A DNA stretch of 64,000 bases from Aricia agestis (taxonomy: Eukaryota; Arthropoda; Insecta; Lepidoptera; Lycaenidae), in contig NC_056408.1 in assembly GCF_905147365.1 (NCBI RefSeq), positions 6,944,001 through 7,008,000 of the forward strand. Direction: 5' to 3'. Both the position numbers and the translations under genes were made by a program. Position 1 is the stretch's first letter. Each line of letters opens with the position of its first letter. The notes beneath the pieces were generated by a model. It was not told the origin of the DNA. It ran no database searches and saw nothing but the letters and a program-made list of their open reading frames with translations. Positions 21,674 through 34,594 of the stretch are shown one piece after another.

Positions 21674-22306
21674 TTAGTATTTTTAATTAATGTAAAACTT
21701 ATAATTAATAAGGTATTTTTTTTTTAATTTCCTTTCATCGGCACCCACGGTTGCAGCTATCGTTACTAACTCATCAACATAAGTATTTTTTTTACCAAAA
21801 AGAACAAGAGCAAAATAAAAAAATATTTTGTATTACTACAACGTACTTCAAGAGCCGATACTAGTATAATTTAAGCCATAAATCAACAAACTTTTTCCAC
21901 TTTGATAAAACTTAAGCCTTTCTAATACCCAAACAAGTTAGGAAAAACAGTTTTCGTGATACCGGATTCTTTGCTTAGAATTTAACATTCATAAAATTGT
22001 GTTAAAGACCAAACTTGTCCGGAGTGTCCACAGTTTTTTTGGGGATCCCAAAGTTAGCATTTTCACAACTCTTTGTCGGCGAGACTTTTCCAAGTTTTTC
22101 CCTGACACAACACACCGACTCCGGCCTTTCCAACGTTAAATGAAATTTGAAAGGCTTCTCTGCTCAAAAGGTCCGAAATTTTATATTAAACGTATTTTCA
22201 GAGAAGGTTCCAATTTTATAATTAGCTGTTTTATTTTCGTACATTATGTGAACGAAAGTAATGACATTGTTGGCAAATTTCCCTTTGTTCCTCTAATAGA
22301 ACTACA
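21674..22306. other. Nothing recognised
   Basis: AT-rich DNA with no clear polyadenylation site tied to the preceding exon candidate; an AATAAA occurs at about 21814. Confidence 0.4.
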
Positions 22307-23180
22307 CCCGGTTTCTGAAAGGCAGATTAACACTAAAATTAACTAATCGCCTGTTAAATCTCTTGTCAAGTAACAATTGGGTTGCTAGAAGCACGGTTAG
22401 TTGGTTTAATTTGATCAGCGCGTCAGTTGACGGTAGCTGTTCAATTTGACTCGAGAATGATATGTCAACCGCAATTTTGGGTTTCCGAAACGCTTGTCAA
22501 GCCGTAATCATAGATTAAAGGTTTGTCAAAAGCTGTGTCAACTAATCGGTAATTGTGGGTGAATTAACTTATGAATTCAATTGATTTTTTATGTTAATCT
22601 ACATTTTCTCTTTTAACCAAAGTTACTATAAGGTTCGTAAACACATTTATTATGAAGTTTTTATAAAAATTCGTAAAAAATACGTCGATTATGCAAATAA
22701 ACTGTTTTATTTGCAATACTCGTTTTATTTGCAGAAAATGTATATTATAATCAATTTCATTTCTAAAATGAAGAATTAGGATTCGATAGGTATCGTCTAA
22801 AAAATTGAAATTCGGAATTCTGACAAATGAACGAAAATAAACAAATCGCATATGTCAAATCAAAATGATCACAGATTATTTAATTTTCGTCTGATCAGAG
22901 TTTCAAAAAGTATCAGATTTAAAATTCCCAGAACATTTTCGAAAGCAATGACAGTCTGCAATTCCTTCTTTTGACATTTAATTTGCATTATTGATAGTTA
23001 ATAGTGAAGCAATCAATGAAAACAAACAAATCGCTGGTCAAATTAAAAATGATCATAGATTAGTTAATTTTCGGCTGATCAATGTATCAGAAACTCAAAC
23101 TGATTTGACATCCATGCCAAAATAAACAGCACCAGCAGTGTTAGTTGATCAGTGATTTGACAGGCCTTTCAGAAACCGGG
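22307..23180. mobile_element. 874-bp non-autonomous element with 17-bp TIRs
   Basis: CCCGGTTTCTGAAAGGC at 22307-22323 is perfectly inverted at 23164-23180. Two internal direct copies of about 65 bp (22835-22905 and 23018-23085) share ACAAATCGC, AATGATCA and TTAATTTTCG. Repeated TGATCA motifs lie near both ends. There is no transposase frame, and the target duplication is not clear. Superfamily unknown. Confidence 0.6.
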
Positions 23181-23599
23181 GGCTAGTATCCGTGTTACGC
23201 TACTGTTGAGTCATTAAAAGATAAACCAGAAAAATATAAACCACCAAGTGGCTCTCAAATATTTTATGACTAAAATAACAAAAAAAAACATTCCATTAAC
23301 TACGAAAGCCTGCCACTAAATTTTATTAACTCTAAACAAACAAAAAATTGTAACTTGTTTCTGCAAAACGTTAAAAAAATACAGTGAAAAGATTATTTGA
23401 TAAAATGGTTTGTACATTCACATCCAGGGCAACTCTTAAATTACATAAAATTGACTGTCGTTTATTTGGGACGTGGCAAACTGGATTTACTGTTTTAGAC
23501 GCGTGGGGATAACCGCGGCCACTCGCAGTTAGATCCTAACATAATAAGAACTTGTACATTCGTTTGTTGAAAAAAAACTTTTTCAACTTTTGTTGAAAA

Positions 23600-24215
23600 A
23601 AAAAACCTCATGAATTGAGTGAAGAAAACCATAAAACACGCGTCGACTGCTGCGTTACATTGCTCAACCGACACAATAATTAAGGGATTTTAAATCGGAT
23701 CATTACTTGTGATGAAAAATTTATCCTTTACGATAATCGGAAGCGAATAATCGGCTGTAGCCTGGAGAATCAACCAAATTCTGCCCTAAGCGAAAATTTA
23801 CTCAGAAAAAGTTACTTGTGAGTGTTTGGTGGACTAGTGCCGGTGTCGTTCACTACAGCTTTCTAAAATCTGGCCAAATGGTTACGGCATATATCTATTG
23901 TCAGCGACTGCAAACCATGATGGAAGAACTAGCTGCTAAACAAACAAGGCTGTTCAATCGCTCTAGGCCACTGCTTCTTGAGGACAACGCTAGACCACAC
24001 ACTGCACAACAGATGGCCGCAAAACTGGAGGAGCTGCAATTGGAATGTCTGCGACATCCACCGTACTCCCGGACCTCGCTCCAACAGATTCCCATTTTTT
24101 TTCAGAATTCGTATAACTTCCTGCAAGGAAAAAAATTCAACTCTGATGTAGCAGTCCAAATCGCATTCAAAGAATTTATTGACTCTCGTCCCTCCGTTTT
24201 TTTAATACAAAACGC
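23600..24215 (+). pseudogene. mariner transposase remnant (D34D type)
   Basis: Fragments in order: PHELSEEN (about 23608), ITCDEKFILYDN with the first catalytic Asp (about 23700), then a 147-codon frame (23818-24261) with VWWTSAGVVHYSFL, LLEDNARPHTA holding the second Asp, and YNFLQGKKFN and FKEFIDSRPS near the C-terminus. One base is missing after CCGTACTCC and one T is gained in the T-run at about 24094-24101, so the third Asp (in a PTD motif) is out of frame. In its own frame it lies 34 residues after the second, the mariner spacing. A stop in the N-terminal part also disables it. Terminal repeats were not identified. Confidence 0.9.
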
Positions 24216-24536
24216 CAATTTCATATTATATAAGGACATAATATTTACATATTACATGTAACATAGTCGTGCGACTGCATCGCTATTAAAAGTCGCAGTT
24301 GGCGAAGGCCCTAATGCCCACCGTGAATATCTAAGCATTAATTATACAGTTCGTGAAATGTAGATCGCGTGACTTAAGAGCTTATATTCTTCCAGTCATC
24401 ACAGACTAAGTAAATTTAGAGACATAATTCAAAATTATCATACAAATTAGATGCACGACAGTTTAAAGTTTATTTAAATTAATATCTTAATATCATTTTT
24501 ATTCGAATATTATGTACCAAAAGCTAATCGTCACCA

Positions 24537-24736
24537 ACATTCATACTAATATTATAAATGCGAAAGTGGGTCTGTTACCTTTTCACGCCCAAACCACTGA
24601 ACCGATTTTACTGAAATTTGGTATGGAGATAGGTATTTGTGTCCCGGGAAAGGAGAAAGGATACTTTTTATCCCGGAAAAATGTACAGTTCCAGGGCGAT
24701 AAACAATTTTTGGCGCAAGTTGCGGGCGTCATTTAG
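24537..24736 (+). mobile_element. LR-E copy 2, nearly complete
   Basis: From ACATTCATACTAATATTATA through AAATGCGAAAGTGGGTCTGT and CCCGGGAAAGGAGAAAGGAT to TTGCGGGCGTCATTTAGTT. The 74-codon open frame across it is incidental. Confidence 0.7.
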
Positions 24737-24940
24737 TTCAGCATAAAGTAGGAACTATTATACTTTTTTAGGATAGGTTAATTGGTAATTAGTTGCTTAG
24801 CGACGGATGTCTGTTGCTTGGTGATCATCATTAGGCATACACGTGGACGTCCGATTTGTACAGTTATTTTCCGAAGAAAATGCGAGAAATCTTAACATTC
24901 AAAATAATAATAAAACAACACGTACATTTTAAACATAATA

Positions 24941-24990
24941 AAAAAATCGGCCAATCGCAAGTCGGACTCACGCACGAAGGGTTCCGTACG
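24941..24990 (-). mobile_element. LR-A 3' end fragment
   Basis: AAAAAATCGGCCAATCGCAA ... GAAGGGTTCCGT is the reversed LR-A terminus. Confidence 0.6.
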
Positions 24991-25214
24991 AATATAGATC
25001 AAAAAAAATATTTTACATAATTTAATAGGAGACGTATATACTCGTATAAGTTAAAAAAGTACCTGGATGACCGTACTTTTCTTGGTATAGCAAACACTCA
25101 TTGATTCTTGTTACTTAATAACGCCATCTGCTGGTCGTTAAAACAATTAGTTGCTATCAAAAACAAAATAGTATTATTATTCGCCAATAGATGTCAGGAA
25201 GAGTCATATTTTTC

Positions 25215-25274
25215 AGTTTATCGATTATCGATAAAACACGAATAAAACTAAAAGATAAGAAAAAGGAATAAAAA

Positions 25275-25326
<52 letters not shown>

Positions 25327-25350
25327 TCGTTTAAAGATATAAGATATGAA
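25215..25350 (+). mobile_element. LR-M copy with (AT)n microsatellite
   Basis: TATCGATAAAACACGAATAA, then an AT run at about 25278-25324, then ATGCTCGTTTAAAGATATAAG. The same order is seen at 41088-41305 with a short AT tract. Confidence 0.65.
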
Positions 25351-25941
25351 TGAGATGGAGTACCGGGGGTGCTCTAACAGTGGGCGCTTTTCCTAAAGTT
25401 TAAATACTGCTTTTTACTCGTAATATTATGTCCAAGACTCGGCCCATCTTCAAAGTTTTTGACAAATAATATTTTCAATGGCGTATTTAAATGGATTTAT
25501 CAAATGGAATTTTAATGACGCATATTATTTACATACATTATAATTATTACCATGATTACGTACCTGTCTGCATTATACACAGTCGATGTCGATCGTGGGC
25601 AATTATAGACGAATATGGTCCTACAGATTTGTAATTGCCTATGTTTGTCCATCATGGGCCAATAGAGCTTAAACACCCTACTTTTTAACGAAAAAAAACT
25701 TCCAAATTCATCTGTTTTTAACGTTCAAAATGACAATGACGCATTCATAAATAACAGAAGTGAATTATAAAATGTCATTACGCGTTAATTAAGTTAAACA
25801 CTGCATGCAATTAACCTGGGCTTTTGTTGTGCTTACACGGTAACATTAGCGTGAATTATTATGGGTATAATAAAACATGGCGCGTTTTTAAATGCGGATT
25901 TTGGATTTTGTAAATAATGATTGCTATGCGAGAAAGATAAT
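25351..25941. other. Nothing recognised
   Basis: AT-rich sequence without open frames or clear repeats. Confidence 0.4.
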
Positions 25942-26101
25942 GTAACATCGAGGAAGTTGATTCCCAGGCAGATGGGGGACCTACGTGTAGTTTGGTCGAG
26001 TTACGTCAAACCCAGCCCAGATCATAATTTACATTGAATTGACATGATCCGACCAAACAGACGTTGGTCTGTCAACTGCCTAGGAATTTCCTCGATGGTA
26101 C
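25942..26101. mobile_element. MITE-G copy 2
   Basis: GTAACATCGAGGAAGTTGAT at the left and AATTTCCTCGATGGTAC at the right; the interior contains ACATTGAATTGACATGATCC and GTCAACTGCCTAGG. It is the most regular copy of the family here. Confidence 0.75.
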
Positions 26102-26933
26102 AATAAGTTTAAAAACCACAGATTATTTGTAATACGGGTACAAGAAAAGTTTTTAACTAGTTATTCAATTTTCCGAAATAAAATAACAATTAATTTGTTA
26201 TAATATTATGTAATGTGTCGCGTTACTGAAATGATTAAAGTAACTTCTGTTTCCTGACGCAGGTAAGTAAAAGTGTTAAAGACTTTATAATATTTCTCAT
26301 GGAAATTTTAAAAATTCTATACTGAAAACCTCTATAAACGTGTATAATACGAGTTATGCAAAAATACCGTCTACAAAAATAGACTATACTCCATTAACCT
26401 GACGCTGCTTTGCTTGGGCTTTATTTAACCTGATATACCTACTGCCATGACAGCACATATTATGACTGACAAGTTTAATGTGGCAGTAAAAGAATAGAGA
26501 AAAAATTGAAACATTTCCACAGTTAATTAGAACGGTATGATTATATTTTTTCGCTTAGCTTATTGTTAATGCCAATTTTTTGTTTTAAATTCTCTGTTGA
26601 ATAATTTAAATCACTTTTCTGTAAATTCATAATATTACTCCAATTTCGAACATATCGGAGTACATAATATGAACTAAATATAATATCGGAGTACTTAAGA
26701 ACATAATATTTCAATGCACTGACAGAAAAGTGATTATGAAATTCAACAAATAAACTTTTGAACTGGTTGTAGTAAAGAACGAATGAAACAAAAACAAACA
26801 GGAGTCTAATATGTAACAACATTACAGAAAAATATTTGCGAACACCTTACGAACAATAAAAACCATTTATGTGACAATACACAATTTCGCGAACAATGGT
26901 GATAAACAAACAAAATTCATTACCATCTTCATT
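26102..26933. other. Nothing recognised
   Basis: AT-rich with a 93-codon low-complexity frame on - (26541-26822) of no recognisable family. Confidence 0.4.
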
Positions 26934-27049
26934 GTATATCAAGTTGGAGGAGCTCTCTATTATCTTGATTTCGTAGCGCCACGTGAGACCATTGTGAGTT
27001 GGGCACTCCGGAACAAACTTCTGAGTGTTCTCTAAATTGTTATTCATAG
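26934..27049 (-). CDS. Candidate exon of unknown gene
   Basis: On the - strand a frame opening with ATG at 27047 reads MNNNLENTQKFVPECPTHNG and on through LTWRYEIKIIESSSN to YNEDG, where GAAGATG is followed by GTAATG, an acceptable 5' splice site at 26933. No repeat family covers it, and part of the block (GTTCCGGAGTGCCCAACTC) is more GC-rich than the flanks. There is no convincing acceptor upstream, so it would have to be a first coding exon. The family is not recognised. Confidence 0.25.
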
Positions 27050-27511
27050 CTTTGTATAAACGTTCGAAAGAGTGCTCCTTGTCTCACCTAATATCATATC
27101 TTGTAAGCGAATTTATCGCTCTTTGTTCGCTTTGTTTTGTTTATTATAAAGTGAATTCACGTATGACAATTAAAGTTATTATTGATTGCTTTCTTCATAT
27201 TTGTGTGGACATTATAAAAATCTCCAAATATTTTTTTTTTTCTAACCTGAATAGTTTGCGAGAGAGACTCTTCCAAAGTGGTAAAATGTGTCCCCCCCCC
27301 CTCTAATTTCTAAATTCATGATAAGTCTAAAAAATTATATGATATACATTACTATAAAAGCTATCAACGAAAATTGGTTTGAACGAGATCTAGCTAGTAG
27401 CTTCTTTATACGTCACATAATATGGTAAACCTTAAATTAACTTTCATTATATAACTGAAACATAAAAGTAAATTACCCTTTTAATTTCATAAAAAATAAA
27501 CCTTATTGTTG

Positions 27512-27560
27512 CTGCGGAACCCTTCATGGGCGACTCCAACTTGCACTTGGCCGATTTTTT
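27512..27560 (+). mobile_element. LR-A 3' end fragment
   Basis: TGCGGAACCCTTCATGGGCG ... TTGCACTTGGCCGATTTTTT. Confidence 0.6.
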
Positions 27561-27918
27561 AAAGAAGAATAAAGACAAACTCTTGTTAAAATATAAACCA
27601 ATATCTTTGAATGCAAACTTAGCACTAAGCACGTTATGCATGATCATACGCCGAATCTTAAGTCAAGTACATTATCATGGCCAAAACTCCCACTCCCACA
27701 GATTTAGTGAAGTCCTTATAAATCTTGTAATACCAACATACCGACGTTTGATACCAGCTGGATCGGACGTTCCGCTGGATTACAGCGGTGAGATTAGTTC
27801 GAGCTATCGAGCTATTTTCGTTCCGATGAGCTAGTTGAGTTGAGTGGTACTAGCGCGTAAGAAACGTTTGTCATTTACTAAGGAAAAGAAAGCTCCACTG
27901 AGCTTCCATCTAATTTTT

Positions 27919-28305
27919 AGCCGACTTCAAAAAAAGGAGGTTATCAATTCGACGCGTATGTATTAAAATGTTTGTAAAATTATCATGGTGAATTAAGATT
28001 TTTGTATTTGTATTAATTGTGTGTAATATTTCCAGAACTGCCCAGTTTTTGCCTATGTTAATCTATATCAGCTTCTGAACAAATGTACCAAATTTCAAAA
28101 ATGTATGTATGTACGTATGTTTTTATGCTAGTGCACGCATATCTCCGGAACTACAAGTCCAATTTAAGTGATTTTCTTTTTATTGTACCAGGTATGGTTA
28201 AAATTAGGGAATACTGCAAGTTTCATCAAAATCGATTCCGTAGTTTTTGAGATAGGGAATTTTAATTCTTCATTACGTAGAATTTGAAGTCGGTTTTATT
28301 TTTTA
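27919..28305 (+). mobile_element. LR-K copy 1
   Basis: Starts AGCCGACTTCAAAAAAAGGA and ends GAAGTCGGTTTTATTTTTTA, so its ends are short inverted repeats around CCGACTTC. The interior has CATATCTCCGGAACTACAAG and TTTCATCAAAATCGATTCCG. A larger relative is at 62571-63505. Confidence 0.6.
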
Positions 28306-28317
28306 AGTACTATTTCC

Positions 28318-28380
28318 GGTGCATTGCTGGCCAGTGGCCTTATTATATATTAAAATATATAATAAGGCCGGCAATGCACC
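28318..28380. repeat. Fold-back at the 5' edge of a truncated SINE-B
   Basis: AATAAGGCCGGCAATGCACC (start of the SINE fragment) is inverted just upstream as GGTGCATTGCTGGCCAGTGG followed by CCTTATTATATATT. The arms pair except for a 7-nt CCAGTGG extra block and one mismatch, around an AT-rich loop. Confidence 0.8.
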
Positions 28381-28472
28381 TGCAGCTCTTCTAATGTTGC
28401 GTGTGTGCGACGACGGTAGTTGCTTTCCATCAGGTGACTCGTTTGCTCGTTTGCCCCCTTATTTTATAAAAA
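28346..28472 (+). mobile_element. SINE-B copy 3, 5' truncated
   Basis: Only the conserved tail remains: GCCGGCAATGCACCTGCAGC ... TTTGCCCCCTTATTTTATAA and an A-run. Confidence 0.75.
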
Positions 28473-28680
28473 AAACTATAGATACATTTTTAGGAACATT
28501 AGGTTAATTAATAAATCGATTTTAATAGAAAGATTTTACGTCGCTCATGGACGCTTGCAGCAAGGCCGGCAAGTTGCTATGATCGTATAATTTTAATGTA
28601 AAATATTTATACAATTTAATTCTATTACTTGCCTGAAACACTCAAAGTGCTTAAATACCCATTAAAATCAATATTCAATA

Positions 28681-29026
28681 GCTATGTCCACACTGTGCCT
28701 ATTTTTTTTTATCAAGGGCATGCGTTATAGCGAAAACAGCGCACGTGAGGCATGCCAGCGACGCATGCGCTCTGACTGTATCCAAAACTTTCGCTTTGTT
28801 CTTTTTTTTGAATTTCTTATGACCAAATAAGCCGCACATATTCCACCCAGTAAAGTGTTCTCGTCGTACATATGTTACAATAAGCTGACAGACCCTGCAA
28901 CTGAACAAAAATTACTATGTTGGCGTTGCGGTCATTGACGCATTTAATTATTGAATGCGCCAAAATGAAAGTTCAATGAAAGAAGATGACGAAAATTGAA
29001 GATGAAAGTGGATAGTGTGAACACAC
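28681..29026. mobile_element. MITE-I copy 2, diverged, TA target
   Basis: Left end GCTATGTCCACACTGTGCC with TA at 28679-28680. Right end AGTGTGAACACAC, a diverged inverse, with TA at 29027-29028. AAGGGCATGCGTTATAGCG matches copy 1 near the left end. Confidence 0.6.
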
Positions 29027-29094
29027 TACAATGAAACCAACAAAAATCCCCTATATCTCAAAGAAGTCAGATCTATTTTTCCTTAGTCTATGGC

Positions 29095-29432
29095 TATATA
29101 AATAAAAATGAATCCATAAATTCCTTGGTCACGAGATCATGCGTAAACGGCTGGACCGATTTCACTTATTCTTTGGTGGAAAATTACAAAATTTAAGATT
29201 ATTATTTCTAATCTAATATTAGCGCTCTATCTGGGCAATATGTATAAACTTATTTGATGTAAAATTATGACATTTGACATAGAATTGACAGAATGCTTTT
29301 TTTGTGCGACGGCATGGCGATGGAAGTTGTCATGATGTCATACTTATTTAGTCACTTCAATAAAAATATGATGGGCAAAATCGGAAATACTTTATATGGC
29401 AAAACAACGTTTACCGGGGCAGCTAGTTTAAA
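29095..29432 (+). mobile_element. LR-P repeat
   Basis: Landmarks GGTCACGAGATCATGCGTAA, CGGCTGGACCGATTTCACTT and the end AACGTTTACCGGGGCAGCTA. From memory this is a frequent lepidopteran repeat; no second copy was found in this window. Confidence 0.5.
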
Positions 29433-32226
29433 ATCGAAAAGATTAAATTGACAAAGTTTTAACGCACACGCCGCATGCGCAATTTTAAGCCTTTGGGACA
29501 CAAAAGATGTAAGTCTTTTGAAACAAGTTAGGGCTTTATTCGTCGAGTGCAGATGCGACTGAGTGTTGTTTTATCAAATTGTTTCTCTTTATGCAGACAA
29601 CGCTGCTTTTTATTACGAAGTGCACAATGCACATGAATGGAAAGATACCAAGAAAAGGACAAGGTTCAGAAAACATTTTCGAGCGTTTCGTTTGGTATTT
29701 TCTAACACTTTCTTTGACTTTAGTTTTACATACACAACGAAAAATAAAATTAGAATAAATTATAAAGAGTAGGTAAAATAAAAAATAAGATAAGTGCAAT
29801 AGTCCAAATTTTATAGTAATTAATTGTATTTTTAAGTGGTATAATTCAACCAAACTAGAGATTCGACTTCAAACAAAAAATTGAATTATAAGTTTCAAAT
29901 TTCAACACTTTTCTATTGATATTCTATTGTCAAAATATTGACTTTACTTTTAAAACATAATTCCTGCGACAGTCTCAGATTAATGAAGTCAAATGATGAC
30001 AGACTGGCCATGTAATAATTGTCTAACATTATTTAAGATTCAATAAAAAAAATCGATTTTCAATTTGACAACAGACTTCAACCATAAATAAAAGAGTACA
30101 ATTCGTGTTTATAGGCTTGTCAATCAAGATCTCCTAGTGGGTGTGTTGTAGTGTGTGTAATGTTTTATTTGTAAAAAAAAATTATGATAAAAGTATAATT
30201 TCAATATAATAATTATTAGATCGATGCACTCCTTCACCATATAAACTATAGCTGTGCAAAATTTCAATCACCTACGTTTCCGCGTTTTTTGTCAAATGGG
30301 ATCCAAAGTTTTTAGCTCGCGTATTAATATTAATATGTAGATTACTTAAAATACATTCATAAACGTTATATACTTAATACGTATTTATTTACCTAATCAG
30401 TGATTTATGTTCTACTTTATTGATAACACAAAATACAAGAAATATTACTTACCACTAAATTACTACTTACCACTTATTACGTAATTACAGTATGACACCG
30501 GTAGATACAAAACTGCAGCGTAGCTACCAATGCCTCTTACAATAATATTTATCAAAGTAAGAGGGTGTCTAAGGGTCAATTCACATTGCAAAGTCGCGAG
30601 GCGTAGTGATGCAACTTCAAATGAGACATTCAAAATTCGAACAGGCGGTCAATGCATCCCATTGCATCAACGCGTCGCATTGAAGCCGACCAAAACGCAC
30701 CAGCAAACCCGCAGCGCGCACCGACTCATTGCCCAAAAGTCTGAACAGAGTCTCCTCCTTAAAAAATGTTCATTCCACCTAAAGAAGTGGCTTCCAAAAT
30801 CCCCATATTCTCAAAGGAAGCTCACGAGTGTCAGTAGTTACCAGACCTCGGGCGGGGATGGTCGCGTCGCGTCGCACTCCCAGCTGTATCGGTGAACACG
30901 TAACTTTGTGACAATGTTGTGTGTGGACTTATGACTGTGTATTGCTTTCCTCGTTGGTTACAAGTAAGTGAATTTTTTGAGGAATATTGAGGGGAAACAA
31001 TGGATTTGTTTTTGATAAAATAAAGTTGGAATTTTTTTCTTTATTTGCAAAATGATATTGTGTTACAAATTAATAGTTGAAGTAATTAAAATGCTTATTT
31101 TTGATTTTACAACCTGTTCTCTGCTTTGGAAGTCATGAAAATAATCTTTATTCTTTTACTTCATAAGCAGAGAACAGGCGCAAAAAAAAGGCAAAAAAAT
31201 ATTGAATTCAAAAATATCTATCACATATTATAAGTCTTTAGTAAATAAGTTTTATTTTTTAAAGTATGTATTTTAATTTGTATTAGATATTATTATTTAT
31301 CTTTAGTAAACATTTAAAAACGTGGTTAAAATGACAGCGTTACTTTGTTTTTATTATTGTTATTTTATTTTGATCGATTTAACTATTCTTCTGGATTATC
31401 AAAATACGGAAAAAAGAAAAATATTACAAGCATAAAATAAGTATTGAAAAAACATTCAGAGAAGAAAATTTGCTGGAAATTGTTAAAGTATCGTTTATGA
31501 TTCTGCACGTGACATTATAATATTATACTTTTTTTCCTTATCGCAAAGTGGATTTCTTAGTATTTGTGTTAAAATTTCTCCCGAATTAACAGGATAAAAG
31601 GATACATAAAAATGTTTTATTCATGGAGCTGGGAATTATAACAGGTTTTTAATGCGCGTAACGCGCGGCTCTTACGATTTTAACGATGCTCTCAATAATG
31701 GTGGAGTCCATAATGAGAAATCGACAAAATCGTTTAGAATTTTTTACATTTTTTTGATATATCTGATACATCAGGTTTGTTGAATTTAGTTTTGGGAAAC
31801 AATCGGATACTATAGACTGATAATAAAATAAGGCATGTATTTAAATCAATATCCCTTTTCTCGATCATTATATTTGTAAGTTTCACCAAAAATACTGACT
31901 GACTTGCACACTAATTATGCACCCTAAATAATGCGAATTCAGCATACTATTTAGAGTTATTTGCGAAACTGTTTTACTGAACGAATAACTATTATTAAAA
32001 TAGTATATCTAACAATTTCTTAGTTCAACAAACATACTACAACTTTTTAAAGGAAAACCATCACCTAAATTACTTTTAGGAACATCATTTATTCTAAATA
32101 AAACCCAATTTAATCTGTTATGTTCATATAATTAAGAACACATAAAAATCATCTATAAATAAAAAAAATATCAGACTAAACTTTGGCACAGTGAATGGTA
32201 ATCAGTTTATAAACAATAATAATAAA
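29433..32226. other. Long gene-less stretch with one hairpin
   Basis: Mostly AT-rich. A GC-richer 121-codon open frame at 30530-30895 begins near AAGGGTCAATTCACATTGCA, a repeat-like start, and has no recognisable domain. CCTGTTCTCTGCTT at 31113-31126 is inverted at 31165-31178. Otherwise nothing is recognised. Confidence 0.4.
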
Positions 32227-32310
32227 CAATCGGCAAAAAGCGAGTTGGATTCGCGCACAAAGGGTTTCTTACCGATATTGGCGGGAGCTACGCTGCGCTA
32301 CGCTCCCGCC
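32227..32310 (-). repeat. LR-A 3' fragment and adjacent hairpin
   Basis: AATCGGCAAAAAGCGAGTTG ... ACAAAGGGTTTCTTACCG is a reversed LR-A end (to about 32272). GGCGGGAGC at 32280-32288 is inverted at 32302-32310. Confidence 0.6.
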
Positions 32311-33226
32311 TTAGCCGTCTAACCTAACCCAATCAAGTTGTATTGGGCCAACATTGCTATTAATTACTTAAGAATCATTAATGAATTTATTAACCCATAC
32401 AATTACAATACAGTAGTGAATTTTGATAATTTTTCTTAATTTTTATCAAGAATCCTTGAATTATATAGTTTTGTAATGATAAAATCTTTCACCATATCTC
32501 ATTTAATTTCATAATTACCAAAAATCTTTGTCGCTACCACAGAAATAGATCAAGATATATCTGTGGTCGCTAAAGAGTGAAGAGCTAGCGCAAAGGAGTG
32601 AGTGCGGCGTTTGATGAGGAGGCCCCAATATGTTTTTCAGTAAAACAGAGAAACATAAAAGAAAATAAAGTTAGGTTAAAAATATTTTAGTTGCACGATT
32701 TGTCAATTTGTAGACTTGTTTTGATAATAGAAATTGATTTTATTGTGGTGCACCTTTCGATATCGTTTTTAGAAATTCCGTTGTAAGATTGTCCAATTTA
32801 GAGTGCAAGTTAGTATTTTTGATAAACAATTTAAATTTTAATTTTACAAATAATATTATATCCGATGTATGAACCATATTTTTGGTGTGAATTCGGTTAT
32901 AAAGGTCGTCTCGTTTTGTATGATATTTAAGTTTTTTTTGAAGGACATGTTCAGTTAATCAATTGTTTTTTTGATCAGCATTAGTTTTTCTGGTATGCAT
33001 TCAGTTAATTAGCGGAGTTAAGTGTGCTGAAAAATTATTCTGATGTGCATTTAATAATATCCCATAAAATAATGTTAACGTACTTAAAGAAAAAAAAAAC
33101 AAAGAATTTAAATAACTTTTATGCTGGATGTAGTTTGTATAATATTTTGGTCAGATTTATTAATAATAACAAGAATATTATTAACGTAGGCACAAATTAT
33201 GGTTTTGTCTTCAAATAATAATATCT
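32311..33226. other. Nothing recognised
   Basis: AT-rich DNA that forms the left flank of the LINE insertion. Confidence 0.4.
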
Positions 33227-33240
33227 AACATGTCTTGCAA

Positions 33241-34186
<946 letters not shown>

Positions 34187-34197
34187 ATGTCTTGCAA

Positions 34198-34540
34198 TCA
34201 AAAATCGTTAGTCCACCTACGAGATCTAATATAGTCTATATCTTATTATTTGTCCTTTGTATAAAAACACAATAAGACTTCGGGTAAAATATACTTCTTT
34301 ATACAGCATAAAATTATCACAGAAATAAAATCTCTCCAGACATCTAGGGGATGACAGAAACGAGTCGGATATTATACTTCCTTGAGAGGAAAAAAAGTTA
34401 GGAGACAGCATTAATAAGTGCTATAAAGATGTCAAAGCAAAAGAATAAAGAAATTTAATCTTTGCAAAGAAAGTACCTGTAGGGTAATGAAATAAAGAAT
34501 TATGACATCCGCACCGTTTCCGCAAGTCTACGCGACTTTT
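34198..34540. other. Nothing recognised
   Basis: AT-rich right flank of the LINE insertion. Confidence 0.4.
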
Positions 34541-34594
34541 ACGCCGTAGCGCTACGCCGTAGCAGCGCTACGCCGTAGTGGCTCTACGCCGTAG
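34541..34594. repeat. CTACGCCGTAG cluster
   Basis: TACGCCGTAG occurs four times in 54 bp with spacers GC, CAGCGC and TGGCTC. Each unit is nearly self-complementary. Possibly the core of a decayed palindromic element. Confidence 0.7.

Noticed and set aside
30530..30895. 121-codon open frame on +
   Set aside because: No recognisable domain or splice context; it starts beside a repeat-like edge (GGGTCAATTCACATTGC) and its GC-rich part resembles a decayed palindromic element.
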